From: Streptomonospora sp. PA3
GTDB taxonomy: Bacteria; Actinomycetota; Actinomycetes; Streptosporangiales; Streptosporangiaceae
Length of the DNA stretch: 64,000 bases
Assembly (NCBI RefSeq): GCF_009728995.1
Contig: NZ_VTZW01000004.1
Span: 1-64,000 of the forward strand
Reading direction: 5' to 3'
Position 1 is the first letter of the stretch. Every line of letters starts with the position of its first letter. Shown piece after piece: positions 28,672 through 37,008 of the stretch. The notes beneath the pieces are model-generated. The model searched no databases and was not told the origin of the DNA. It was given only the letters and a program-made list of their open reading frames with translations. Position numbers and translations under genes: made by a program.

Positions 28672-29139
28672 ATGACGAAGATTCACGGACCGCTTGAGGA
28701 CAGTGCTCGCAAGACCACGGGCGAGGCGCTGCAGGGATCGGTCGTGGACCTCATCGACCTCTCGCTGATGGCCAAGCAGTGCCACTGGAACGTGATCGGG
28801 CGCTCCTTCCGCTCGGTCCACCTCCAGCTGGACGAGCTCGTGGATGTGGCGCGCAAGCACACCGACCAGCTGGCCGAGCGGGCGGTCGCCATCGGAGTCA
28901 CCCCTGACGGCCGCTCGGTGAAGGTCGCCGCCGACACCCGCATCTCCCAGCCCGACCCGGGCTACCTGCAGGACGACAAGGTGATCGCCGCGGTCACCGA
29001 CGCCCTCAGCGGCGTGGTGTCGCGCTTCCGCGAGCGCATCAGCACCACCGAGGAGTCGGACCCGGTCAGCCAGGACATGCTCATCGAGGCGGCCGAGGAC
29101 CTCGAGCAGCAGCACTGGATGTTCGAGGCCATGCGCTGA
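28672..29139 (+). CDS. dps: Dps family DNA-binding ferritin-like protein
   Basis: 155 residues. The dodecameric Dps stores iron and uses peroxide, protecting DNA. The inter-subunit ferroxidase residues are in place with canonical spacing: His38 (KQCHWN), His50, Asp65 and Glu69 (HTDQLAER). The ATG at 28672 is chosen because GGGGGA is 9 nt upstream; another ATG 9 nt earlier falls inside that site. There is little extra N-terminal tail, so DNA binding may be weak or rely on the Lys near the start. It faces an Rrf2 regulator gene across a 48-bp palindrome. Confidence 0.93.
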   Translation: MTKIHGPLEDSARKTTGEALQGSVVDLIDLSLMAKQCHWNVIGRSFRSVHLQLDELVDVARKHTDQLAERAVAIGVTPDGRSVKVAADTRISQPDPGYLQDDKVIAAVTDALSGVVSRFRERISTTEESDPVSQDMLIEAAEDLEQQHWMFEAMR

Positions 29140-29220
29140 GGCCGGCCGCCCGGCCCGCGGCGACGCCGGCGGCCCTGCCGCCGGCCGCTACGTTCCACTC
29201 CTGCAGCCGCCCAGGGGGTC

Positions 29221-29268
29221 GGCTGCGGCAATGGGTGCGCCTCGCGAGGCGCACCCATTGCCGCAGCC
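29221..29268. terminator. Perfect 48-bp palindrome between dps and the Rrf2 gene
   Basis: Bases 29221-29244 and 29245-29268 are exact reverse complements with no loop (24 bp per arm, centre CTCGCGAG). It lies between two convergent stops (29139 and 29343). Transcripts from both directions would fold the same hairpin, so bidirectional termination is the simplest role. There is no U-run on either side. Its length and perfection are unusual. Confidence 0.75.
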
Positions 29269-29342
29269 TCGGCGGGGGCCCTGGGCTGGGTTCCCAGTAG
29301 GTTCCCCGCGAGAGGTGCCCTTCTCGCCTGCTCCTCCCCGCC

Positions 29343-29795
29343 TCAGCTGGCCCAGGCGTCGGGATCCTCCGACAGGGTGCGCACCGTCGGCGGGAGCCTG
29401 CCGGTCGAGACGTCCTCCAGCGTCACACTCTCCAGGATCGAGCGCTCGCTGGCCCGCAGCGCGATCCACACCTGCTGAAGGCTGCGCGCGGCCCCGTCGT
29501 AGTCGACGTGCTCGGGACGCTCCCCGCGGACGTTGGCCAGGGGGCCGTCCACCGCCCGGATCACATCGGCCAGGGAGATGTCGGCGGGGGAGCGCGCCAG
29601 CCAGTAGCCGCCCACCGGGCCCCGCTGGCTGCGCACGAGACCGGCGCGGCGCAGCTGGGTGAGGATGTTCTCCAGGAACTTGCCGGGGATGGCCTGGGCG
29701 CGCGCCAGCTGTTCGGCCGTCACCGGGCCGCCGCTGGCGGCGGCGAGCTCGGCCGCGGCACGCAGTGCGTAGTCGACCCGGGCAGAAAGGCGCAT
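29343..29795 (-). CDS. Rrf2-family transcriptional regulator lacking cysteines
   Basis: 150 residues. The Rrf2 winged helix is clear: MRLSARVDYALRAAAELA, then AEQLARAQAIPGKFLENILTQLRRAGLV and SQRGPVGGYWLARSP. The usual three Cys that hold an Fe-S cluster (IscR, NsrR, RsrR) are missing: the protein contains no Cys at all. It must therefore respond to something else or act without a cluster. The region normally holding the ligands reads GPLANVRGERPEHVDYDG. It is convergent with dps. Confidence 0.88.
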   Translation of the reverse strand: MRLSARVDYALRAAAELAAASGGPVTAEQLARAQAIPGKFLENILTQLRRAGLVRSQRGPVGGYWLARSPADISLADVIRAVDGPLANVRGERPEHVDYDGAARSLQQVWIALRASERSILESVTLEDVSTGRLPPTVRTLSEDPDAWAS

Positions 29796-29960
29796 GCTGC
29801 GATTATGCCGCGACGGCCGGAGCCGGCGCGCCAGTGGGGCCGTGAAGAAGTCCTGCGGTGGCCGCGATGAGCTGCATCTGTCCCTCTCCTATGCGGATTG
29901 CGGGCCGGCGACGGGTTCAGCGGCGCCGGACCTCGGGGACGCCGTCCGCGCCCGCCCCCT

Positions 29961-31412
29961 TCAGCCTACCGAGGCGACGGCGGGCGCCCCCAGCACCTCG
30001 GCCGCGCTCTGCCCGTTGACCCGCGCGGCGCCGTAGGTGCTGATGTGCACCCGGCACTGCGGCCGCCAGGCGGGCAGCCCCATCTCGACCACCACCAGCT
30101 CGGGGCGGGCCCGGCACAGCTCGGCCACGAACTCCCGGGTGGCCGGGTAGCGGTGGGCGTCGCGCACCACCACCACCAGGTCCCGCCCTCGGGCCGAGGC
30201 CAGCACGTCGGCCGGGCGCGCCGTGGCCGCGTCCAGCCGCTCGGTGCCGGGGAACCACGGCGACAGGCCCCACGGGACCTCGCCCACCGCGATGCCGGGC
30301 GGCGCGTCGACCTCCACCACCACCGGGTCGCGCAGCTCCGCCAGCTCGCCGTCGACCCGCACCGCCCGCCGGGCCGAGTCCAGCCCGATGCGCTCGACCA
30401 CCTCGGCGGCGGGGCGGTCGGACGTCCACGCCCGCAGCTGCGAGGTGCGCCAGGCCGCCTCTTCCAACCGCTCCCCGCTCAGCCGCCCCTGGGCGACGGC
30501 CTCGGTGATGGCCGCGCGGATCCCCGCCACGCCGTCGGCGTAGACGAACCGGCCCAGGCACAGCAGGTCGCACCCGGCGATCAGCGCGCGGACGGCGGCC
30601 TCGGGCATGCCGATGCGGGCGCTGACGCCCTCCATCTCGATCGCGTCGGTGACGATGACGCCGTCGAACCCCAGTTCCGTGCGCAGCAGCCCGCCGACCA
30701 CGCTGGGCGCCAGCGTCGCCGGCCCGGACAGGCCCAGCTCGGGCAGCCGGATGTGGGCGGTGAGGATGCTGCGCACCCCCGCCCCGATGGCCGCCTGGAA
30801 CGGCCGCAGCTCGCGATCGAACAGCAGGTCCCGGTCGGCGCTTACGACCGGCAGCTCCAGGTGGGAGTCCTGGTGGGTGGCGCCGTGGCCGGGGAAGTGC
30901 TTGGCGCACGCGGCGACGCCGCCCTCCTGCAGCCCGGCCACCGCGGCCGCGGTGTGGCGGGCCACCAGCTCCGCGTCCGCGCCGAAGGAGCGCGTGCCGA
31001 TGCCGGGGTTTTCGGCGACGGTGTTGACGTCGGCCGAGGGCGCCAGGTCCATGGTGAAGCCCAGCCCGCGCAGCTCCGCGCCCAGCGAGCAGTGCACCGC
31101 CCGCGTCAGGGACGTGTCGTCGACCGCGCCCAGCGCGGCGCTGCCGGGGTAGCGGCTGCCCTGGCGCTGCCCGATGCGGGTGACGTCGCCGCCCTCCTCG
31201 TCGAGCGAGATCAGCGGAGACTCGGCGGCTTCGGCGAGGACGCCGTTGAGCCGCGCCACCTGCTCGGGCTCGGCGATGTTGTTGTGGAACAGGCAGACGC
31301 CGGCCATCCCCGCGGCGAGGCCGTCGAGCACCCAGCGCGGAGCGTCGTAGGACTCGAACGGCACCAGCAGGGTGGCGTTGGCGAGGCGATCCAGGTGCGG
31401 ATCAGCGGGCAT
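29961..31412 (-). CDS. Glycoside hydrolase family 3, beta-N-acetylglucosaminidase-like
   Basis: 483 residues, no signal peptide, so probably cytoplasmic. NagZ-type GH3 features are KHFPGHG (171-177), the Asp-His pair of the acid/base loop (Asp182, His184 in THQDSH) and the nucleophile Asp256 in VTDAIEM. A smaller C-terminal alpha/beta domain follows (from about 350). It should release terminal beta-GlcNAc from imported chitobiose- or muropeptide-like sugars. GGAG lies 6 nt before the ATG at 31412. It follows the two permease genes on the same strand, separated by a palindromic hairpin. Confidence 0.88.
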   Translation of the reverse strand: MPADPHLDRLANATLLVPFESYDAPRWVLDGLAAGMAGVCLFHNNIAEPEQVARLNGVLAEAAESPLISLDEEGGDVTRIGQRQGSRYPGSAALGAVDDTSLTRAVHCSLGAELRGLGFTMDLAPSADVNTVAENPGIGTRSFGADAELVARHTAAAVAGLQEGGVAACAKHFPGHGATHQDSHLELPVVSADRDLLFDRELRPFQAAIGAGVRSILTAHIRLPELGLSGPATLAPSVVGGLLRTELGFDGVIVTDAIEMEGVSARIGMPEAAVRALIAGCDLLCLGRFVYADGVAGIRAAITEAVAQGRLSGERLEEAAWRTSQLRAWTSDRPAAEVVERIGLDSARRAVRVDGELAELRDPVVVEVDAPPGIAVGEVPWGLSPWFPGTERLDAATARPADVLASARGRDLVVVVRDAHRYPATREFVAELCRARPELVVVEMGLPAWRPQCRVHISTYGAARVNGQSAAEVLGAPAVASVG

Positions 31413-31476
31413 GGAGACTCCGTTCAGGAACGATGGCGAGCGGTGCGGCGGCACCGCGCGGGGCGGCGCCGCGCCG

Positions 31477-31502
31477 GGGCGGGTGCGGCGCCGCACCCGC
31501 CC
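31477..31502 (-). terminator. 26-bp palindrome between permease and GH3 genes
   Basis: A perfect palindrome with 13-bp arms centred at GGCGCC, in the 114-nt gap between the second permease and the GH3 gene. It may attenuate read-through into GH3 or protect the 3' end of the permease mRNA. Confidence 0.55.
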
Positions 31503-31526
31503 GGTCGGCGGATCGGCGGATCGGGC

Positions 31527-32450
31527 TCAGCCCTTGACCGCGCCCATGGTCAGGCCCGTGACCATGCGGCGCTGGACGAACAGGAAGAACGCCATCACCG
31601 GCAGGGTCAACAGCGTGGAGGCGGCCATGATCGCTCCCCACTCGGTGCCGAAGCGGCCGAAGTAGTAGGACAGCGACAGCGGCAGTGTGTACTCCTCGGT
31701 GCTGCGGCCCAGGAACGTCAGTGCGACGATGAACTCGTTCCAGGCGGTGATGAAGGCGAAGATGCTGGCGGCGACCAGGCCCGGCGCGACAAGCGGCATC
31801 AGAATCCGCCAGAACACCGTCCAGGGACCGGCGCCGTCGATGGCGGCGGCCTCCTCCAGCTCCCGGGGCACCGCGGCCACGAAGCCGCGCAGCATCATGA
31901 TCGTGATGGGCAGCGCGACGGCGGTGTAGACGATGAGGATGCCCGAGAGGTTGCCCAGCATCTGCAGGCCGGTGGCGTCCTGGAACCGGCGGAAGTTGAT
32001 GAAGATCGAGATGATCAGCGCCTCGGCGGGCACCATCTGGATCACCATCAGCAGGATGATGAAGGCGCTGCGCATCCGGAACCGGAACCGGGCCACCGCC
32101 ACGGCCGCCAGCAGCGACAGCACCGCGCCTGCGGCGACCGAGCCCAGCGTGACCAGCAGGCTGTTGACCAGGAACTCCCAGAAGTTCACGCCGGGGATCA
32201 GCTCGCCGTTGATCACCCGGTCGAAGTGCTCCAGCGTCAGGGTGCCCGGGAACAGCCGGGTGTCCTTGGAGAAGATCTCGCCGACCGGTTTGAACGCGGT
32301 GGCCACCATCCAGTAGACGGGGAACACCGCGAACAGGAACACGGCCGCTCCGCAGGCGTACAGGCCGGCCCTGCGCAGCAGCACCCCGGCGGGTGCGCGG
32401 CGCCGGCGGCGGGGCGCCGCGTGCGGGGCCGCCCCGGTTGTCGCGGTCAT
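31527..32450 (-). CDS. Sugar ABC transporter permease (MalG-like)
   Basis: 307 residues with six transmembrane helices. A basic N-terminus (PRRRRRAPAGVLLRR) precedes the first helix (LYACGAAVFLFAVFPVYWMVATAFKP), a typical MalG-family opening. The EAA loop that contacts the ATPase is EEAAAIDGAGPWTVFWRILMP minus its first residue. The end, VQRRMVTGLTMGAVKG, is characteristic. The ATG at 32450 overlaps the stop of the upstream permease (ATGA), so the two subunits are made in equal amounts. It forms a heterodimer with that protein in the cytoplasmic membrane. Confidence 0.93.
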   Translation of the reverse strand: MTATTGAAPHAAPRRRRRAPAGVLLRRAGLYACGAAVFLFAVFPVYWMVATAFKPVGEIFSKDTRLFPGTLTLEHFDRVINGELIPGVNFWEFLVNSLLVTLGSVAAGAVLSLLAAVAVARFRFRMRSAFIILLMVIQMVPAEALIISIFINFRRFQDATGLQMLGNLSGILIVYTAVALPITIMMLRGFVAAVPRELEEAAAIDGAGPWTVFWRILMPLVAPGLVAASIFAFITAWNEFIVALTFLGRSTEEYTLPLSLSYYFGRFGTEWGAIMAASTLLTLPVMAFFLFVQRRMVTGLTMGAVKG

Positions 32451-33442
32451 CGGGTCTCCCCCTGGCGGATCATGATGCGCAGGTAGTAGGCGGTGACGGC
32501 GAGGATCATCACGGTCATCACCACCGCGATCGCCGAGCCCATGCCGTAGTTGGCCGGGCTCGCCGAGAAGCCCTGCTGGTAGATGTAGTACGAGAGCAGG
32601 TAGACCGACTTGTTCTGGAAGCTGTTGGCCAGGATGTAGAGCTGGGTGAACACGCGCAGGTCCCAGATGATCTGCAGCACCAGCAGCAGCGCGAACAGCG
32701 GGCGCAGCATCGGGAAGGTCACGTTCCAGAACGAGCGCCAGCCGCCGGCGCCGTCGACCCGGGCGGCCTCGTAGAGCTCGTGCGGGATGCTCTTGAGCCC
32801 GGCGAGCACCGAGACGGCGATGAACGGGAACGACTGCCACACGATCACCGCGATCAGCACGCTGAACAGCGGCAGCGGCTCCAGGAACCAGTTGTAGTTC
32901 AGCCAGCCGCCGCCCACCAGCCAGTCGGGCATCCGGTCCAGCGCCACGTTGACCAGGCCCCGCTCGGGCAGGAACAGCCAGCGGAACACCAGCGAGGCGC
33001 TGATGGCCGGGGTGGCCCAGGCCAGCATCATGCCCACCGACACCGTGACCGAGAACCACCGCGGCAGCTTGTGCAGCAGGATGCCCACCAGGGTGCCCAG
33101 CACCATGGTGATCCCGACCATCAGCACGCACACCGCCACGGTGTTGCGCAGGATGGTCCAGAACTCCCGGTCGCTGAGCAGCCGGCGGTAGTGGGCGAAG
33201 TCGTTCCACTCCGGTGCGGGGGCGTTGGGCAGCAGGTTGCGGATCGTGTAGTCGTGCAGCGAGTTCCACACCATCTGCACCACCGGCCACACCAGCACCG
33301 CGATCAGGATGGCGAGAGCGGGCGCGATCAGCAGGTAGGGCGCGGGGACGATGCGGCGGCGTTTTCGGCCGGGGCTGCCGCGGCCGGCGGGCGGCGGCTG
33401 CGGCGAGGGCTCGGCCCGCACCGCTTCGGCGGTCTGTGCCAT
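32447..33442 (-). CDS. Sugar ABC transporter permease (MalF-like)
   Basis: 331 residues from the ATG at 33442; a TTG twelve bases earlier is possible. A Pro/Arg-rich leader precedes six transmembrane helices. LLIAPALAILIAVLVWPVVQ and WNSLHDYTIRN are typical MalF-type starts. The EAA loop is ELYEAARVDGAGGWRSFWNV. It pairs with the MalG-like subunit through an ATGA overlap. The 143-nt gap from the binding-protein gene contains a very stable hairpin. No ATPase gene is in the locus. Confidence 0.93.
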   Translation of the reverse strand: MAQTAEAVRAEPSPQPPPAGRGSPGRKRRRIVPAPYLLIAPALAILIAVLVWPVVQMVWNSLHDYTIRNLLPNAPAPEWNDFAHYRRLLSDREFWTILRNTVAVCVLMVGITMVLGTLVGILLHKLPRWFSVTVSVGMMLAWATPAISASLVFRWLFLPERGLVNVALDRMPDWLVGGGWLNYNWFLEPLPLFSVLIAVIVWQSFPFIAVSVLAGLKSIPHELYEAARVDGAGGWRSFWNVTFPMLRPLFALLLVLQIIWDLRVFTQLYILANSFQNKSVYLLSYYIYQQGFSASPANYGMGSAIAVVMTVMILAVTAYYLRIMIRQGETR

Positions 33443-33528
33443 GGGGCTTCGCAATCAGGTCGGGGCCGGGGCGGCGGGAGGAGAGGTGCGCCGCCCCGGC
33501 GCTCACCGAGGGGCTTGACGGGGGACTC

Positions 33529-33570
33529 GGGGTCCGGGCGGCGGGAGGGGAGACCCGCCGCCCGGACCCC
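33529..33570 (-). terminator. 17-bp hairpin between binding-protein and permease genes
   Basis: Arms 33529-33545 and 33554-33570 are perfectly complementary around the loop AGGGGAGA. It lies 16 nt beyond the binding-protein stop. In such operons an intercistronic hairpin stabilises the binding-protein mRNA and reduces read-through, giving excess binding protein over permease. Confidence 0.75.
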
Positions 33571-33585
33571 GCCGGGCGCGGAGGG

Positions 33586-34872
33586 TCAGGCGACCGGCTT
33601 GTTCAGCGTCTCGGTCAGCTCGGTGTTCGCCTCTTCCAGGACCTTGCCGGGGTCCTCGCCCTTGACGATCCGCAGCACGGCGCCGGGCAGGATCTTGCCG
33701 TCCTGGTCGGCGGCGTTCCAGTTCGGCGTGGTCGGGAAGAACTTGGTGTTCTTCATCTGCTCGGCCGCGGCCGCGGTGACCGGGTCGGACTGGTAGGCCT
33801 CGTCGTCGAGCATCTCCGGGTAGGCCGGGAAGTAGCCGGCGGCGTCGGCGTAGCCCTTGCCGCCCTTCTTGTCGCCCATGACCGTGAGCAGCTCCCACGC
33901 GGCGTCGGGGTGCTCGGTGGTGGCGAAGACGGTCAGCGCCGACCCGCCCGCGAAGGCGGGGGCCGTGCCGTCGGCGCCGGGGATGGGCGCGGCCTCGATG
34001 TTCTCCAGCACGGCGGGGTCCTCTGCCTGCTCCTCCATGGAGGTCAGCGCCCAGCCCCCGTCGATGTACATGCCGACCTCGCTGTTGGCCATGTCGGCCA
34101 GCGGCACCAGCTCGTTCTCGCCGACGTAGGACTGCGGGGAGACCTTCTCCCCGGTGGTCAGCCCGGCGTAGAACTCGATGGCCTCCCGGGTCTCGGGCGA
34201 GGTCAGCCGGCCCTGCCATTCGCCGTCCTGCCGGACGGCGATCTCGCCGCCGTTGCTCCAGATGAAGCTGGCGATGCCGTTGGTGAAGTCGGTCGGGGCG
34301 GCGAAGCCGGGCACGCCCTTCTCCTCCTCGATTGCCTTGGCCACCTCGACCAGCTCGTCCCAGGTCTGGGGCGGGTCCATGCCGATGTCCTTGAGCCAGT
34401 CGGCTCGGTAGTAGAGGGTGCGCACCCCGGAGAACCAGGGAATGCCGTACTGGGAGCCGTCGTACTTGCCGTAGTCCACCGCGGCCTGGTCCATGTCGGC
34501 CACCGCGTCCCACTGCTCGGTGCGGGAGGTGACGTCCATGATCGCGCCCTGGGAGGCCCAGTTGGCGACCTGGTCGTTGCCGACCTCCAGCACGTCGGGG
34601 GCGTCGCCGCCGGCCAGGGCGTTGTTGATGGACTGCTGGGCGTCGGGCCAGGGGATGAACTCCACCTCGACCTTGGTGCCGGGGTGGTCCTGCTGGTACC
34701 GCTCCTCCACGGTGTCGAAGTACTTCTGGATCGGGTCCTGGGCGGTGCCCATCACCCACACCGTCAGGCTGTCGGGAGCCTCGGAGGCGCCGCCTTCGGA
34801 ACCGCCTCCGCCGCAGGCGGTCGCGGCGAGCAGCACCGCGGTCGAAAAGGCTGCGGTCTTCAGGGATCTCAT
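33586..34872 (-). CDS. Sugar ABC transporter solute-binding lipoprotein
   Basis: 428 residues, cluster-B (family 1) extracellular binding protein. The N-terminus is a lipoprotein signal with lipobox ATAC and Cys20, followed by a Gly/Ser-rich linker. SLTVWVMGTAQDP starts the mature fold; GGDAPDVLEVGNDQVANWASQGAI and YGIPWFSGVRTLYYRADWLK are typical of oligosaccharide binders. The context (GH3 N-acetylglucosaminidase-like enzyme, ROK regulator) suggests chitobiose or another amino-sugar oligomer, but xylo- or gluco-oligomers cannot be ruled out. GGGAG precedes the ATG at 34872. Confidence 0.93.
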   Translation of the reverse strand: MRSLKTAAFSTAVLLAATACGGGGSEGGASEAPDSLTVWVMGTAQDPIQKYFDTVEERYQQDHPGTKVEVEFIPWPDAQQSINNALAGGDAPDVLEVGNDQVANWASQGAIMDVTSRTEQWDAVADMDQAAVDYGKYDGSQYGIPWFSGVRTLYYRADWLKDIGMDPPQTWDELVEVAKAIEEEKGVPGFAAPTDFTNGIASFIWSNGGEIAVRQDGEWQGRLTSPETREAIEFYAGLTTGEKVSPQSYVGENELVPLADMANSEVGMYIDGGWALTSMEEQAEDPAVLENIEAAPIPGADGTAPAFAGGSALTVFATTEHPDAAWELLTVMGDKKGGKGYADAAGYFPAYPEMLDDEAYQSDPVTAAAAEQMKNTKFFPTTPNWNAADQDGKILPGAVLRIVKGEDPGKVLEEANTELTETLNKPVA

Positions 34873-35050
34873 GCTGGTATCTCCCTTCACGCGTTGCCAC
34901 GCGCGACGTTGCGTCGAGACGACGCCCCCGGCCATCTCTGGGTCGGTCGGGAAGTGTGCTGGGATAGCGGTGTGCTCGGACCCCGCCCCGGCGGGCGCCG
35001 CGGAGGGCCTGCACGTGAGAGGCGCCGGTGAGGCGCCCCTCGGATTGGCC

Positions 35051-35085
35051 GTTAAACTAACAACAAACTTTCCTAATTGATAGAG
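35051..35085. promoter_or_regulatory. AT-rich divergent promoter/operator of the sugar locus
   Basis: A 35-nt AT-rich island between the divergent binding-protein and ROK genes. It contains AAACT at 35054-35058 and again at 35065-35069, spaced 11 bp (one helical turn), followed by TTCCTAATTGATAGA. Such islands are typical ROK-regulator targets. Binding by the adjacent ROK protein is inference. Confidence 0.5.
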
Positions 35086-35102
35086 AACGGGGTGTCACGG
35101 TT

Positions 35103-36317
35103 ATGTCTCGACGTCCGGGAACTCCACGCCTGCTGCGCCAACTCAACGACCGGGCCGCTCTGGAGCTCCTGCTCGCCTCGGGGCCGCTGACCCGCACCCA
35201 GCTCGGCCAGGAGACCGGCCTGTCCAAGGTCACCGCATCACAGCTGCTCGCCCGGCTCGAAGAGCGGCGGCTCGTCCACGTCGTCGGCAGCCAGGCCGGC
35301 GGGCGCGGACCCAACGCCGCCCTCTACGCCGTCGTCCCCTCCAGCGCCTACGCCCTCGCCCTCGACATCCGCGCCGCCGAAGTCACCGGCGCCCTCGCCG
35401 ACATCACCGGCCAGGTCGTCGGCGAGTTCACCCTCGACCCCGAAGACACCGCCGACCCCGTCCACCAGATCACCCGCGCCGTCCTGCGGCTGCTGCAGAC
35501 CTGCGAAGTCCCCCTCGAACGCCTCAGCGCCTGCACCATCGGCACACCCGGCGTCGTCGACCCCCGCACCGGAGCCGTGCGGTTCTCCTTCGACCTGCAC
35601 ACCTGGCTCGAAGACGCGTTCCACGCGCTGCGCACCGAACTCGGCCCCATCGTCCGCATCGAAAACGACGTCAACCTCGCCGCACTCGCCGAACACGCCG
35701 AAGGCGCCGGCGAAGACGCCTCCGACTTCGTCCTCATCTGGCTCGGCGGAGGCGGCGGCGTGGGCATGGCCATCATGCTCGACGACCGCATCCACTGGGG
35801 CGCCACCGGCGGCGCAGGCGAAATCGGCTACCTACCCGTCCCCGGCGCGCCCCTGCCCGGCGACGTCGGCCTGCCCGGCGGCTACCAGTCGCTGCGCCGC
35901 ACACCCGAGCGGCCCACCATCGCCCACGGATTCCAAGCGCTCGTCGGCGCCCAGGAGATCCGCGCACTCGGCGAGACCCACGGCTTCACCGGCAAAACCG
36001 TCGGCGACGTCCTCACCGCCGCCGCCGAAGCGGGCCCGGCCGGCGACGGCTTCCTCGACGAACTCGCCGAACGCATCGCCCGCGGCGTCGCCGCCGTATG
36101 CGTCGTCCTCGACCCCGGCCTCGTCGTGCTCGGCGGCGAAGTCGCCGAAAGCGGCGGCGACGGCCTCGCCCAGCGCGTCGCCGCGGCCGCCGACCGCATC
36201 GGACCCAACGCCCCCCAGGTCAGCGTCGGCCGCGTCCAGTCGCCCGTCCTGCGCGGCGCCCTGCTGTCGGCCCTCCAACACGCCCGCGAAGACGTCTTCG
36301 ACTCCACCGTCGAATGA
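35103..36317 (+). CDS. ROK-family transcriptional regulator
   Basis: 404 residues. A winged helix covers about residues 1-75 (LLRQLNDRAALELLLAS, LTRTQLGQETGLSKVTASQL). The sugar-kinase-like ROK fold follows: ALDIRAAEVTGALADITGQV, CTIGTPGVVD, RIENDVNLAALAEH and GATGGAGEIGYLPVPG. The zinc motif CXCGX2GCX2 of active ROK kinases is replaced by a Cys-free segment (LPGDVGLPGGYQSL), and the HTH marks it as a regulator. It is transcribed away from the ABC operon and probably represses it until a sugar binds. Confidence 0.92.
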   Translation: MSRRPGTPRLLRQLNDRAALELLLASGPLTRTQLGQETGLSKVTASQLLARLEERRLVHVVGSQAGGRGPNAALYAVVPSSAYALALDIRAAEVTGALADITGQVVGEFTLDPEDTADPVHQITRAVLRLLQTCEVPLERLSACTIGTPGVVDPRTGAVRFSFDLHTWLEDAFHALRTELGPIVRIENDVNLAALAEHAEGAGEDASDFVLIWLGGGGGVGMAIMLDDRIHWGATGGAGEIGYLPVPGAPLPGDVGLPGGYQSLRRTPERPTIAHGFQALVGAQEIRALGETHGFTGKTVGDVLTAAAEAGPAGDGFLDELAERIARGVAAVCVVLDPGLVVLGGEVAESGGDGLAQRVAAAADRIGPNAPQVSVGRVQSPVLRGALLSALQHAREDVFDSTVE

Positions 36318-36325
36318 ACCGCGCG

Positions 36326-36365
36326 GCGGGCCGCCCCGCCCCGGCGGGCAGCTCGGGCGGCCCGC
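36326..36365. terminator. 11-bp hairpin between convergent genes
   Basis: Arms 36326-36336 and 36355-36365 are perfect complements with an 18-nt GC-rich loop. It lies between the ROK gene end and the acetyltransferase end. Confidence 0.6.
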
Positions 36366-36377
36366 GACCGCGGCCGC

Positions 36378-36896
36378 TCACGCGCCTGCGGCACCCCGCC
36401 CGCGGCGCATCGCCACCTGCGGCGCCACCGCGATGCCCGCCTCCTCCTCACGCCGCCACTGCGCACACAGCTGCGGCCCCCACTCCGGCCTCGGGAACTC
36501 GACGAACCCCCGCCGCCCGTACCACGGCGCATTGAACACCACATCGCGAAACGTCGTAAGCGTCACCGCCCCGAAACCCTCCGACCGCGCCAGGCCGCAC
36601 ACCGCCTCCAGCAGCGCCGTGCCCACACCCCGCCGACCGTGCTCGCGGTGCACCGCCAACTGCTCCAGATGGGCGGCACCGTCCAACACACCCACCGCCG
36701 CCAACCCCCGCACCGGCTCGCCCGCCACCAGCACCCAGCGCGCCCCGCGCAGCACCTCCCGCGGGTCGTCCGGCGGCAGCACCAACCCAGCCTCGGCCAG
36801 CAGCCCATCAGCCGCCAGGCTCGCCTCCACCGCCGCATCCACATCGGCCGGCCGCAACGAGCGAACCCGCACCGCACCACGACCCGAACCCGCCAC
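36378..36896 (-). CDS. GNAT-family N-acetyltransferase (ArsN-like)
   Basis: About 172 residues from the GTG at 36896, which has GGGAGG 8 nt upstream; a GTG six bases earlier is too close to that site. VRVRSLRPADVDAAVEASLAADG starts the fold. HLEQLAVHREHGRRGVGTALLE is the acetyl-CoA site with the R/Q-x-x-G-x-G/A pattern, then FGAVTLTTFRDVVFNAPWYGRRGF. The TTFRDVxxNAPWYxRxGF segment is characteristic of a GNAT subgroup that includes ArsN-like proteins. Substrate unknown. It lies 112 nt after lhr on the same strand. Confidence 0.85.
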   Translation of the reverse strand: MAGSGRGAVRVRSLRPADVDAAVEASLAADGLLAEAGLVLPPDDPREVLRGARWVLVAGEPVRGLAAVGVLDGAAHLEQLAVHREHGRRGVGTALLEAVCGLARSEGFGAVTLTTFRDVVFNAPWYGRRGFVEFPRPEWGPQLCAQWRREEEAGIAVAPQVAMRRGRGAAGA

Positions 36897-37008
36897 AGCC
36901 ACAGCCTCCCGGCGACGACGCCACCCGACGCACCCATCCTCACCGGCCGCCACCCGCCGACGCGAGCCGATTACCCCGCGGCCCGCACCACGGCGGCCAC
37001 GCCGCCCC

